Positions 1-7,942 of a stretch of DNA of 10,780 nucleotides are shown in pieces (the first letter of the stretch is position 1; every line of letters starts with the position of its first letter). The stretch is from contig JAAMPI010001755.1 in assembly GCA_013054445.1 (NCBI GenBank), forward strand, positions 1 to 10,780, written 5' to 3'. The translations under genes were made by a program, and so were the position numbers. Source of the DNA: Cudoniella acicularis. Its lineage: Eukaryota; Ascomycota; Leotiomycetes; Helotiales; Helotiaceae. A model generated the notes under the pieces. The model did no database searches. It was not told the DNA's origin and saw only the letters and a program-made list of their open reading frames with translations.

Positions 1-210
1 TGGATCTCACATAGAGCCCAAAAGACGCTACTGTGTTTATATACGTGAGGTTATCTCCTTCATTCTCTAAAGAGAACTATCTTCTCTTTTCTGTTTAGCC
101 TCTAGTCTTCGAATCAAAAGTTGTACTCCCTGTGACCCCTCTTTGCCCACATCCAATCTCCAACCTAAATTTACGAATTAACGTCCTAACGGGATCCACA
201 AAAATAACAG

Positions 211-526
211 TTCTCATCTGTCCTCCTCTTGGCAATTGCCACCTTTGCCACGGCTGGAAACCCCTGCATAGGCCTCAGCTCCGGCCTTATTCCCGGATGC
301 CCATGGACCAAGCGCGGCCTGGGTTTTGCATCACTTCCCCGCCGTTGGATCCAAAGCTATGCCAAAGTCAACGAACGTCCCGATGTTGATAGATTGGGAT
401 TATTTGTTAAGAAGGTATTTTCTGGGCTTCTGCCTATTTCACCTACCACTCTCTTCCATTCTTTGTGTTTTCTTCTCCACTTTTAAACAGGAGAGTATAT
501 TGATTAGGTGTAGTAGAGTGAAGTGA
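211..526 (+). other. Doubtful 3' part of a plus-strand gene (two possible exons)
   Basis: I do not recognise this product. A CCTAAC branch-like site (187-192) precedes an AATAACAG acceptor ending at 210. One frame is then open for 68 codons (211-414) up to a possible GTATTT donor at 415. A pyrimidine-rich stretch ending TTTTAAACAG (acceptor at 490) leads to an in-phase 12-codon terminal exon stopping at 526. The first residues form a hydrophobic run (VLLLAIATFATA) that could be a signal peptide core or a membrane segment, followed by two cysteines and a basic stretch. There is no ATG in 1-210, so the start would have to lie outside the window, or the locus is dead. Other forward frames are also open over part of the region, which weakens the case. 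It would converge on the P450 with about 250 bp between the stops. Confidence 0.2.
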
Positions 527-780
527 TGAGCTATTTAAATTCTTTTACTTGGCGAAGGAAAGGATTTTAGCGTAGTGGCACATTAAATCCTAACTTGTCC
601 TGTCTTTACCGGTTATATTATACTTCACGAGCGAGTTCATACATGATGCTGTTTGGAAGCAGGACAGGTGGCTTTAGGTAAATCAATGCATCCTCGTATT
701 GCAAAAGCCTCCTTCATCGTGAACGCCACCAGAACATGCCAAGAAAATAAGACCACGCCTCTTAGCGCATCTTAACGCTG
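527..780. other. Gap after the P450 stop, probable 3' UTR region
   Basis: I see no coding signal in these 254 bases. Read on the minus strand they follow the P450 stop directly, and AT-rich patches such as TATAATATAA (about 614-623) could serve polyadenylation. The exact cleavage site cannot be fixed from sequence. Confidence 0.35.
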
Positions 781-2711
781 CTAGTCCACTTTCCTTCTCC
801 TCATCCTTCCCGGAAATTTTCCTAGCGGTGGAATCACGCCGAAAGCGAAATAACGCATATCCATCTCGGGAAGTTTCTTCATTAGGTAGTCATCAAGTTC
901 GATGTCGAAAAGCGAGAGGAAGAGGGTCATGCCGCCGATGGCTTCTTGCTTGGCGTAGAAACGGCCGGGACATACTTTCTGGCCGCCACCAAAGGGGATG
1001 AAGGAGCCGTTTACAGGCTCGAGTGTGAACTTTGGCTCTCCCTTTTCTGTCTTCTCAGTTTTTGGTGCAGGTTTGGCTGCAGAAGAAGAACAAGGTTTTC
1101 GCGGACCACTAAGGGGATCCTCCGGATATTGCAGGAATCGCTCCGGCCAGAAGGTGTCCACGGAGTGAAAGTCTGGTGAAGCTGCGGTAGGTCCTTCATT
1201 CCAGATTGAGGGGTCGTGATGCTCGTGCCAGCTAGAGGCGAGGATTAATTGATCTTGTGCAAGGTTCCAGGGTCCGATTTTGAAGGTTGGGATCATAGGT
1301 GTGCGTTGGATGGCTACAGATCCGCGGAGACGGAGCTCTTCGCTCCAAATACATTGGAGGAGAGTCGATGAGAGGAGGAAGGGCATGTTGAGGCTTGTTT
1401 TGGGATCCGAAGGGGGAGGAGCTTTGGATATTTCGTCGCGGATCCTGGATAAGAGGGGAGGGCGGAGGAGCCCATCTATGATGCACCAGCCAATGGCGGG
1501 GACGATATTTGCGTTTGCGCTGTTGGGGACAGTTAATGCATTAGCTTGAGTGAAGAAAATCACAGAAAGTATCCTATTTGGGAAATGAGGGCAAGGAGAA
1601 TCAAACTTACGCCCATATCATGCCGCCATCAAGTCCAGCCAACCCATCAGCGTCCATGCCTTCAATCCCGCCAAACTCCTTCGCTCGCAGTCTCATAACC
1701 TTCGAGCCATAATACTCGTCCCACTCTACATCAGTAAACTTCTCATCCTGGCAGTCTGCGTGCTCTCGGGAAAACCGATGCCATTTCTTCACCGAACTGA
1801 TGTATCGATCCCTCGCACGATATGCGCCTGGGTCCAACCATTGCGGAATACCCTTGAATAGATTGATGACATTGTCGTCAAGGTCCCAGAAATCATTTCC
1901 AAAGTTAGGATTCAATTCAAACATATGCTTGCCACACAATGCAGTAATCGATGCCTTGAAACATGTCTGCCGGATCAATTCGTAAATATCAGGAACCGAT
2001 GTCCACTCCTCGCCAATATCCAGTTTCATCAACTCGGACTCCAGATTCGAGATGAATAACTTGGCTAGGAATTCAAGAGAAGGGCCTATAAGTCCTTCCT
2101 GCAGCACTTTGTGGTTGAGATGCCAATATCGATTTTCCGGCTCGATGGGCGGGCTACCAGCAGCTGGCTGACTGAAAACACCAGTCGTGTCTCTCTCGAA
2201 AATTCTTCGATGTTTCGGAGGGACTGCAAAGGCGTTCTCTAGGACCATGATAACCGAGGGCGCAGTGCTTAAATCACGGGATTTGCGGAAGAGACTGAGC
2301 ACACTGTCAGGACCTGAGATGTAGTGGATTATCCTGTTTCCGAGGCGGATGCGAACGGGGGTGCCGGTTCCAAATTTTTTTCTACGTCCTATCAGTAATT
2401 GAATTATAATGCAAGATTCAGAAGAGGAGGTAGAATATAATTGGTCTCAGCGAAAACACTCACCGCAATCCATCGAGGAAAGCCTTCGTATCAAAAGCGA
2501 AAACCACGAGGTTTCCCAGAAATGGAATTGAATAGGGTGCGAGTGGTGGTGATGATTTAGACTTGGTGGACACGGCTAGAGAGGAGCGTATAGATGTAAT
2601 AAGCTTTGTTGCCGCGAAGATGGTGAAGAGAAGGGTGACGAAAGCTCCGGCTTTGACCCTCCAGCCAGTGTCTGTCAGAGCAGCCGCTTGCGTGAGCAGG
2701 CTATCAAGCAT
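781..2711 (-). CDS. Cytochrome P450 monooxygenase, CYP7/CYP8-like, ER-anchored, three exons
   Basis: Exons on the minus strand are 2711-2464, 2381-1611 and 1519-781, giving 585 residues, slightly long for a fungal P450. The start is the first ATG (2711), with G at -3 and no ATG in the leader. Seen in order: a hydrophobic membrane anchor (about residues 21-35), a proline-rich hinge PPLAPYSIPFLGN (55-67), an I-helix WAANANIVPAIGW (339-351), the K-helix ExxR as EELR (400-403), a PERF-like FWPERF (463-468), and the heme loop FGGGQKVCPGR with ligand Cys523 (codon 972-970). The I-helix has Asn-rich residues instead of the usual AGxxT; this is the style of the CYP7/CYP8 clan (sterol 7-alpha-hydroxylases, prostacyclin synthase) and of fungal P450s annotated by similarity to them. 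A Ser/Lys/Pro-rich insert (about 483-503) lies between PERF and the heme loop. Family knowledge implies an NADPH-P450-reductase-dependent enzyme facing the cytosol from the ER. The substrate cannot be inferred. P450 identity is near certain; the subfamily is tentative. Confidence 0.93.
1520..1610 (-). other. P450 intron 2 (91 nt)
   Basis: The donor is GTAAGT at 1610 and the acceptor is CCCCAACAG ending at 1520, with CTAAT and TTAAC branch-like sites just before it. A nearer AG (CAAATAG, ending 1574) also keeps the frame, but it would leave a 37-nt intron and place 18 extra residues inside the I-helix. The longer intron restores a continuous WAANANIVPAIGW motif, so I prefer it. The phase is 2 (GC|C, Ala340). 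Confidence 0.85.
2382..2463 (-). other. P450 intron 1 (82 nt)
   Basis: The donor GTGAGT starts at 2463 and the acceptor GACGTAG ends at 2382, with a TACTGAT branch-like site about 12 nt upstream of it. The join splits Arg83 (CG|A) and reads on into KKFGTGTPVRIRLGN, the expected beta-1 region of a P450. An earlier acceptor (ACTGATAG) would give an in-frame TAG at once and is excluded. Confidence 0.9.
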
Positions 2712-2884
2712 CACTGTGCGCTTAAAGAAAACGTAAGCAGTGCTGGGTTTATGTTGTGCAATTGAATAGTTGCTGAAGGCTGGATTGTATCTGTTGATGT
2801 GAAGGAGGAGACGTCGTTTGAGATGGAGCTGGAAAAGCAGTGAGGTTGAGGAACGCGACCACTAAAACAGCCACATCTACAGGG

Positions 2885-2892
2885 ATTATATG
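2885..2892 (-). promoter_or_regulatory. TATA-like site of the P450 gene
   Basis: On the minus strand this reads CATATAAT, about 175 nt upstream of the P450 ATG. The stretch between has no ATG and is CA- and CT-rich, as fungal leaders often are. It sits only 11 bases from the MITE end, so the native upstream promoter would now be separated from the gene by the MITE and the satellite. Position and composition are the only support. Confidence 0.25.
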
Positions 2893-2902
2893 GGTGAGGT
2901 TA

Positions 2903-2931
2903 CGGAGGTCGCGGCCAAAAGTTTTGCACCC
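2903..2931 (+). repeat. MITE left terminal inverted repeat
   Basis: This 29-bp end pairs with 3152-3180. The single difference is AAAAG here against the equivalent of ATAAG in the other copy. TA precedes it at 2901-2902. Confidence 0.85.
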
Positions 2932-3151
2932 AGCAGGGATAGGTGCCAAGCCCTAGAGCGCCACAGGCTTCTGGCAGAGCAACGGCGCTCAGGGCATTGA
3001 TAGCCTAAAGGAGCATTACCTTTAGCGATATTTATAGGGCCTATGCGCTGTAGATCAAGCCTAATAGGCTTATAAGACCCCTAGCTATAGCGCCTTCTGG
3101 TTGCCATGCAACGGCCTGGTCATTTAAGCGAGTGTGGCGTCACATCCTGGA

Positions 3152-3180
3152 GGGTGCAAAACTTATGGCCGCGACCTCCG
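3152..3180 (-). repeat. MITE right terminal inverted repeat
   Basis: This is the reverse complement of 2903-2931 with one mismatch. It is followed by TA at 3181-3182. Confidence 0.85.
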
Positions 3181-3760
3181 TATATAACTCATGAAGTTAT
3201 CTCCACCCTATGAAAAATTGAAGAAAGCCATTTATTTTTATTTTTACGGATTTTCATTAACCAAGAAAGGATAGCGCTAAAGATCGCAGCCTAGGAGTTT
3301 CACTCTTTTAGTATTCACTGAACTGTACTATGACTTCGGATGAAATTCAAAGTTTTGTTGCATGTCGCACTTCTCATATATTTTAGCGACCTTGCTAGCG
3401 CGTATTTAAGCGACAAATAGGTTGTCGCTTGTCGTCTCCCTCCCTTTCAACTACCTTAGAATTCGGCTTCTTATTCACTATTGCGAACAGAGTTTAGACG
3501 AAATTTCAAAGTTTTGTTTCATGTCGCATTTGTTATATATGTTAGCGGCCTTGCTAGCGCGTGTTTAAGCGATACATAGGTAGTTGTCCTACGCTCTTTG
3601 CCTTTACTCAACTGCCTCGGCTCTCGCTCTCTTATTCACTAAACAAACTGAAAACTTCAGACGAAATTCTGTCTTTTGTTGCACATCGCACTTTAATATT
3701 TACGCTAGTGGTTTTGCTAGCTCACACTTAAGCGATAAATAGCTTGTCGTCCGCCTTCGA

Positions 3761-3784
3761 TCTATCGTCAGTTGACGGACTCTA
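3761..3784 (+). repeat. 24-bp tail shared by satellite units 3 and 6 (first copy)
   Basis: TCTATCGTCAGTTGACGGAC plus CTCTA-type ending occurs here and at 4237-4260, with 22 of 24 positions equal. I see it in no other unit. The distance is 476 bp, about three units. Confidence 0.75.
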
Positions 3785-4236
3785 ATTGACTATAATTGTA
3801 TTTTAGATGAAATCTAAAGTTCTGTTGCACATCGCACTTATTTTATATACTAGCGTCATTCATGGCGCGTACTTGTGACAAATAGCTCGTCGTCCCGGCT
3901 CGTACTCCTCCTTTACTATTAGTTGTAATTGAGGGCCCGACCTCGGGCTTATTATTCACTATATAAACTCATAGCTTCAGATGAATTTAAGGATTTGTTA
4001 CATGTCGCACTCAGCAAATATACTAGCGCCTTATTAGCGTCTACTTAGAAGGCAAGCGATAGATGGTAGCTTATCGTCTCCTTCCTTCCGCTACCTCGGC
4101 TCGCCTTCTTATTTACTAAACCAACTCAGGACTTCAGATGAAATCTAAAGTTTTACTGCACATTGCACTCGGCTTATATGCTAGCGTCTTCTCTAGCGCG
4201 TAATTTGGCAACAAATAGTTTGTCTTCCGCCTACTA

Positions 4237-4260
4237 TCTATCGTTAATTGACGGACTCTA
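4237..4260 (+). repeat. 24-bp tail shared by satellite units 3 and 6 (second copy)
   Basis: This copy differs from 3761-3784 only by one C/T and one G/A change. It marks unit 6 as the counterpart of unit 3. Confidence 0.75.
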
Positions 4261-4570
4261 CCTCCGCCACCCGCTCTCTTATTCACTATAATAACATCTC
4301 AGATAAGATTTAAAGTTTTGTTGCATATCGCACTCGGCATAAATCCTACCGTTTTTGCTAGCGCAGGTTTAACCTATAGATACCTTATCGTCTGACTCGT
4401 CCCCCTCCGCATTTAGTCGGCTGCCTCGGCCGCCTTTCCACCTCTTGCCCTCTATATTCACTTTAGACGAACTTTAACTTTTGTTGTATATCGCACTCGG
4501 TATATATGCTAGAGCTCTACTAGTGAATACTTAGGCGATAGTCGTCCCACACCTCCGGGCACCCGCTAAT

Positions 4571-4867
4571 GCCGAAGGACCTTAGAGGAGAGCAAGCGTA
4601 GTGCGCCGGGCCTCTACTCCCCTGTCTCTCCCCTATAATTTTTCGCTTCGCCCTCATTACCCCTTGCACCAGTTAAACTTACCTTATTTTTCACTTAACC
4701 TTTTAGCACTTAACAAAAACGCAATGCGTGCTTCAGTCAGGTTTTTCGCGTTAACATTATACATTCAAAATTTGTCTATAGAATGCAAGTGCAGCCTAAT
4801 AAACCCATGACAGCCACTACCTGCCAACAGCAATTCACCAGACACGCGCGACCTCCCCACAGGCACC
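4571..4867. other. Spacer between satellite and LCB2 stop, no gene seen
   Basis: The part nearest 4868 should be the 3' UTR of LCB2 on the minus strand. The rest is C/T-rich on the plus strand with no repeat or coding pattern I can support. A 69-codon frame at 4601-4810 has no domain or splice support. Confidence 0.4.
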
Positions 4868-7055
4868 TCACCTCAACTGCAGCTTCGCATCTCTCACTCC
4901 ATGCTCCATCACATCCTCCAACTTCCACCTCGGCTTCACCACCACCTTTCCCTTTCCCTTCCTGTCACCATTCTCTCCCTGCACATCCGCCAACATAACA
5001 CCCTCCGGTAACGGCTCAATGCCCCCCGCAATCCCCGTGCTAAACTTCAAATCCAACAACTCGGAAATCTCATTACAAGCCCTAAGCACACGGTCCATAT
5101 CCTCCTTATTATGCGAGGCACTGACACAAAGTCTTACGCGAGCAGTCAACAAAGGTGTAGCGGGATACCCCGCAATCACAACACTAATACCCCTTTTGAG
5201 CATCTCCCTCGAAAATGCAGGCAGCTTTCCAGGATGATAAAGCATCATCGGCACGACAGGCGAATCATCATGTCCATACACTATAAATCCCAATCTCTTC
5301 AATCCTAAGCGCAAATACCGAGAGTTAAAAGTGATGCGTTGGAGACGCTCGAGTCCGACGGCTGTAGAAGTGATTTGGCGTAATGAAGAGAGGATTTGCA
5401 TGAGCACTGGAGGGGCGGTGGATTCCCCGTAGAGCATGGCGGCGTTGGTGCTGCGGAGGGTTTGGATTATAGATTTGGAGGCCGCGACGTACCCACCGTT
5501 TGCGCCGAAGGATTTCGTGAAGGTTCCCATTAGAATGTCGACTTCGGCGGGGTCGATGCTGAAGTAATCGCAGACACCTCTTCCGCGGGGACTGTGTGGC
5601 AAAAAATTCAGCTAATACATCCAAATATGCTAGAAAAGGAAGAGCGCTTACCCAAGAGCGCCAATCGAATGCGCCTCGTCTACGAACAGATAAAACTTGT
5701 ACTTTTTCTTCAGTCGAACGATATTGGGTAGATCGGCAATCGTTCCTTCCATCGAAAATAGCCCCTCACAAACAACCAAGATTTTTCTCCACGGTTTATG
5801 CGTTCGTGGCTGGCCCTGACTTATCGCCTCTCTCAGCAATCTCTCCAAATCCTTCATGTCATTATGTTTATAGCTTTTAATCACTGCCCTGCTCAACCTT
5901 GCTCCAACCCGGATACTTGCGTGATTCAACTCGTCTGAAATGATTAAACAACCGGGGCCCACAAGAGTAGGGAAAGAAGTCGCGTTAGTACTAAAACCCA
6001 TGGAGAAAATCATGGCGTCTTCTTTGCCGACGAAGTTGGCGATTTCGCGCTCGACTTCTATTGCGAGGTCTGAGGTGCCGGAATCGAGTCGGGGTGAAGC
6101 GGAGGAGATGCCGTAGGTTGTGATGGCAGCGTGTGCGTCGTCTGCGCAGGGACCGGAGGATTGCGCGAATCCGAGGTAGTTGTAGGAACTTAGGTTTAAT
6201 GTTGTGGTGAGGGTGCCTGTGAAATTGAAGGTTTCGTTGTAGTCGTGAGAAATGCGGTCTATGAGTGTGATATAGCGACCTGGAACACCAGTGATACTGT
6301 AAGTAGTCAGCTTGAAGTTCCCTCTGTATTTTCCAGAAAGTAAAATGAGGGTGTGCGTACGGTCTCATAAAACAATCATTCATTCGCTTCTTCAATCTCC
6401 GGAAATAGAAGTTGTCGTAGTCGCTGTTCAATGCTGCATATCCATCTTGGTCTTTGAAGTCCTTGTATTTCTTCGCTTTGAAGCGCTTCCCGAAAAAGTC
6501 TCGCGTGTGTCCAATAAATGTCAGGATCATGTAACTGATGTAGGTAGTCCAGAGGTAGAAGTAGGCTGGTTCGTCGATGATATGCTCTGCGAGAGGTCCA
6601 CCCATATGCTGAGAAACATAGCGATGGTTTTGAGACCCAATAGGCGCGAATTGCGATTCGATTGGTTCCTCCTGCCATTCTTCCGTAATTTGGCGAGTGT
6701 TTTCGATAGGTGCAATAGCAGATTCAAGTTCCATAACATCATCAGCCTCGAGCGCAAGCTCGGGGAGGTTCTCCGTGGCTAGGTTTTTGTCTCGATCTGA
6801 AAATTGGTCCCAGTGCGGTCGAACCCTCGGAGTATCGTCCCATTCGTCATTGTCGTCGAAAGGCTCGTCCTCGCCTTCAAAGTACCCATAGGAGCCGCCA
6901 TAGGAATGTGGATCGAGATTCGATGGTACAAGCATGTACTTTTCGAGACCATTCATACATTTGTGTATGTTAATTGTTGTGATCGCAGCGACATTCAGGA
7001 TTCTGCGAATACGGGAGACTGAGGGCAGAAAGCCATGCTTCCGCGGGGTCGCCAT
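4868..7055 (-). CDS. LCB2: Serine palmitoyltransferase subunit 2 (long-chain base synthase), three exons
   Basis: With LCB1 this PLP enzyme condenses L-serine and palmitoyl-CoA to 3-ketodihydrosphingosine, the committed step of sphingolipid synthesis, in the ER membrane. Minus-strand exons 7055-6361, 6296-5652 and 5591-4868 give 687 residues, longer than yeast Lcb2 (561) and usual for filamentous fungi. An acidic patch (about 60-74) is followed by a membrane segment AYFYLWTTYISYMILTFIG (164-182). The alpha-oxoamine synthase core begins near ITGVPGRYITLIDR (233-246), then SYNYLGFA (269-276), DEAHSIG with Asp438 and His441, and GTFTKSFGANGGY (469-481), where Lys473 (codon 5515-5513) forms the Schiff base with PLP. 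No key residue is missing. The leader upstream of 7055 lacks ATGs and is CA-rich, which supports this start; 6956 is the next in-frame ATG. The intact catalytic residues and a heterodimer-type membrane segment fit the housekeeping enzyme rather than a toxin-pathway paralogue. Confidence 0.96.
5592..5651 (-). other. LCB2 intron 2 (60 nt)
   Basis: The donor GTAAGC starts at 5651 and the acceptor CACACAG ends at 5592. The join splits Gly447 (GG|T) and restores DEAHSIGALGPRGRGVCDYF, continuous in LCB2 proteins. Unspliced reading hits TAA at once. Confidence 0.93.
6297..6360 (-). other. LCB2 intron 1 (64 nt)
   Basis: The donor GTACGC starts at 6360 and the acceptor CTTACAG ends at 6297, with a CTGAC branch site about 10 nt before it. 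The join splits Pro232 (CC|T) and restores DCFMRPITGVPGRYITLIDR, the expected start of the catalytic core. Read-through in the same frame stays open for a while but gives low-complexity Arg/His-rich sequence. Confidence 0.93.
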
Positions 7056-7350
7056 TGGCGAATTAGTTGGTAGTTGTGACCGGTTGTGGATGTGAAACTT
7101 GGTGTTGGATTGATGTAAAGATGTCAATATTTTGGAGAAGAGAAATCGCGATTACAAGAAGGTACGAGGTACGGATTAGAAGCAGCTAACAAAGTGGGGT
7201 CCATACTTTGCGCGTCGCAATCTCGGAATTTTCGGCGGTTGGTTTGCTTTGGTTACAAGGATTCTATTCTCGGTATCTAGATTCAGGGGCACGCGAAGTC
7301 ACATGATTGACTTGCCTCAGGGGTTCGCTAAATCACCTGATGACATCTAT
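7056..7350 (-). promoter_or_regulatory. Probable LCB2 leader and promoter region
   Basis: On the minus strand about 90 nt before the ATG are rich in C and A and contain no ATG, typical of a fungal 5' leader. I cannot name a TATA box or a specific factor site with confidence. Confidence 0.35.
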
Positions 7351-7928
7351 TTATGTCACATTTTTAAGTTCTACCAGATACATTTTCTTGCATCAGGGTT
7401 CCTCGAGTTCCTTAATTAATAGCAAGAAATGTATAATACAAAAAATTGGCACTATCGAATTGTATCGAGCGAAAAGAATTTAGATCGTGGATGAGCAAGT
7501 TTAAGGCAAGAAAAGAAGTAGTTATATTTGTAAGAGAATAATATAAAATTTAAAATGAGTCGTAACCTGTCAATCTCCTACATGTAAGACAAATACTTTT
7601 TATGTCGCATATGTTGTGAATTATGGCTTCAACCTTTACGATCTAGCAACTCAGCGGTCCGTGCCACAAGAATCCCTCCCAACAACACTTCAAACAACGA
7701 GCACTATTTTGCACCGTGATACTATCGAAGCCAATTTAATTTGAAACTATATCCAGCATGTTTTATTTTTGCTGACTCATAATTTTCTTTAACTTGTCAC
7801 TTATTTAGTTTATTTTAAGTGTTCATTGGAGATTGCTCCATTGTAGCGAGGTGTAATAAATTCAACTCAAAACGACCAAGGAAATAAAAACGTTGGTAAT
7901 ATACGGCATATATTGCGATCGTAAAAGA

Positions 7929-7942
7929 TTTTTTTTTTTTTT
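7929..7942 (+). repeat. Poly-T run, 14 nt
   Basis: Fourteen consecutive T bases lie in an AT-rich setting. It could be a poly(dA:dT) nucleosome-disfavouring tract or the trace of a poly-A tail; the flanks show no retroelement. Confidence 0.9.

Larger units (their letters stand above)
2903..3180. mobile_element. MITE with 29-bp terminal inverted repeats and TA duplication
   Basis: The left end (2903-2931) starts CGGAGGTCGCGGCC and finishes GTTTTGCACCC. The right end (3152-3180) is its reverse complement with one mismatch, so 28 of 29 positions match. TA stands directly outside both ends (2901-2902 and 3181-3182), the target duplication of the Tc1/mariner/pogo superfamily. The 278-bp body has no ORF of note and is full of short palindromes: GAGCGCC/GGCGCTC, CTAAAGG/CCTTTAG, AAGCCTA/TAGGCTT and GTTGC/GCAAC. 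This fits a non-autonomous element moved by a transposase encoded elsewhere. The near-perfect ends suggest a recent insertion. Confidence 0.8.
3310..4560. repeat. Diverged tandem satellite, about eight units of ~161 bp
   Basis: A block like GATGAAATCTAAAGTTTTGT followed by TGCACATCGCACT recurs at 3339, 3497, 3660, 3806, 3980, 4137, 4302 and 4466, with spacings of 158, 163, 146, 174, 157, 165 and 164. After it each unit carries a TATATACTAGCG-like block, in most units a second CTAGCGCG-like block, TTTAAGCGACAAATAG, a CTTGTCGTC-like block, a pyrimidine-rich stretch often with CTACCTCGGCTC, and usually TTATTCACTA before the next unit. Copies differ by substitutions and small indels, so the array is old. 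No frame stays open across it and I see no transposase or RNA-gene signature. It fills most of the gap between LCB2 and the P450 promoter. Confidence 0.88.

Noticed and set aside
946..1179. Plus-strand frames across the P450 exon 3
   Set aside because: They are antisense shadows of a gene with clear heme and ExxR motifs.
1574..1610. 37-nt version of P450 intron 2
   Set aside because: It keeps the frame but is shorter than normal fungal introns and inserts 18 residues in the I-helix.
2749..2949. 66-codon minus-strand frame upstream of the P450
   Set aside because: It starts at TTG inside the MITE end and has no family or splice support.
3310..4560. CRISPR array
   Set aside because: The units are about 161 bp and diverged throughout, without short identical repeats and unique spacers, and the genome is fungal.
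4783..4998. Pro/Ser/His-rich plus-strand frame
   Set aside because: It lies antisense to the end of LCB2; its composition mirrors the Lys/Gly/Glu-rich C-terminus of that gene.
6312..6782. 156-codon plus-strand frame
   Set aside because: It is antisense to LCB2 exon 1 and intron 1, begins at a chance start and has no recognisable domain.
5991..7127. Long minus-strand frame of 378 codons taken as one protein
   Set aside because: It begins at TTG, not ATG, and its last part is read-through of LCB2 intron 1 followed by the wrong frame of exon 2 (Arg/His-rich). The splice at 6361/6296 restores LCB2.
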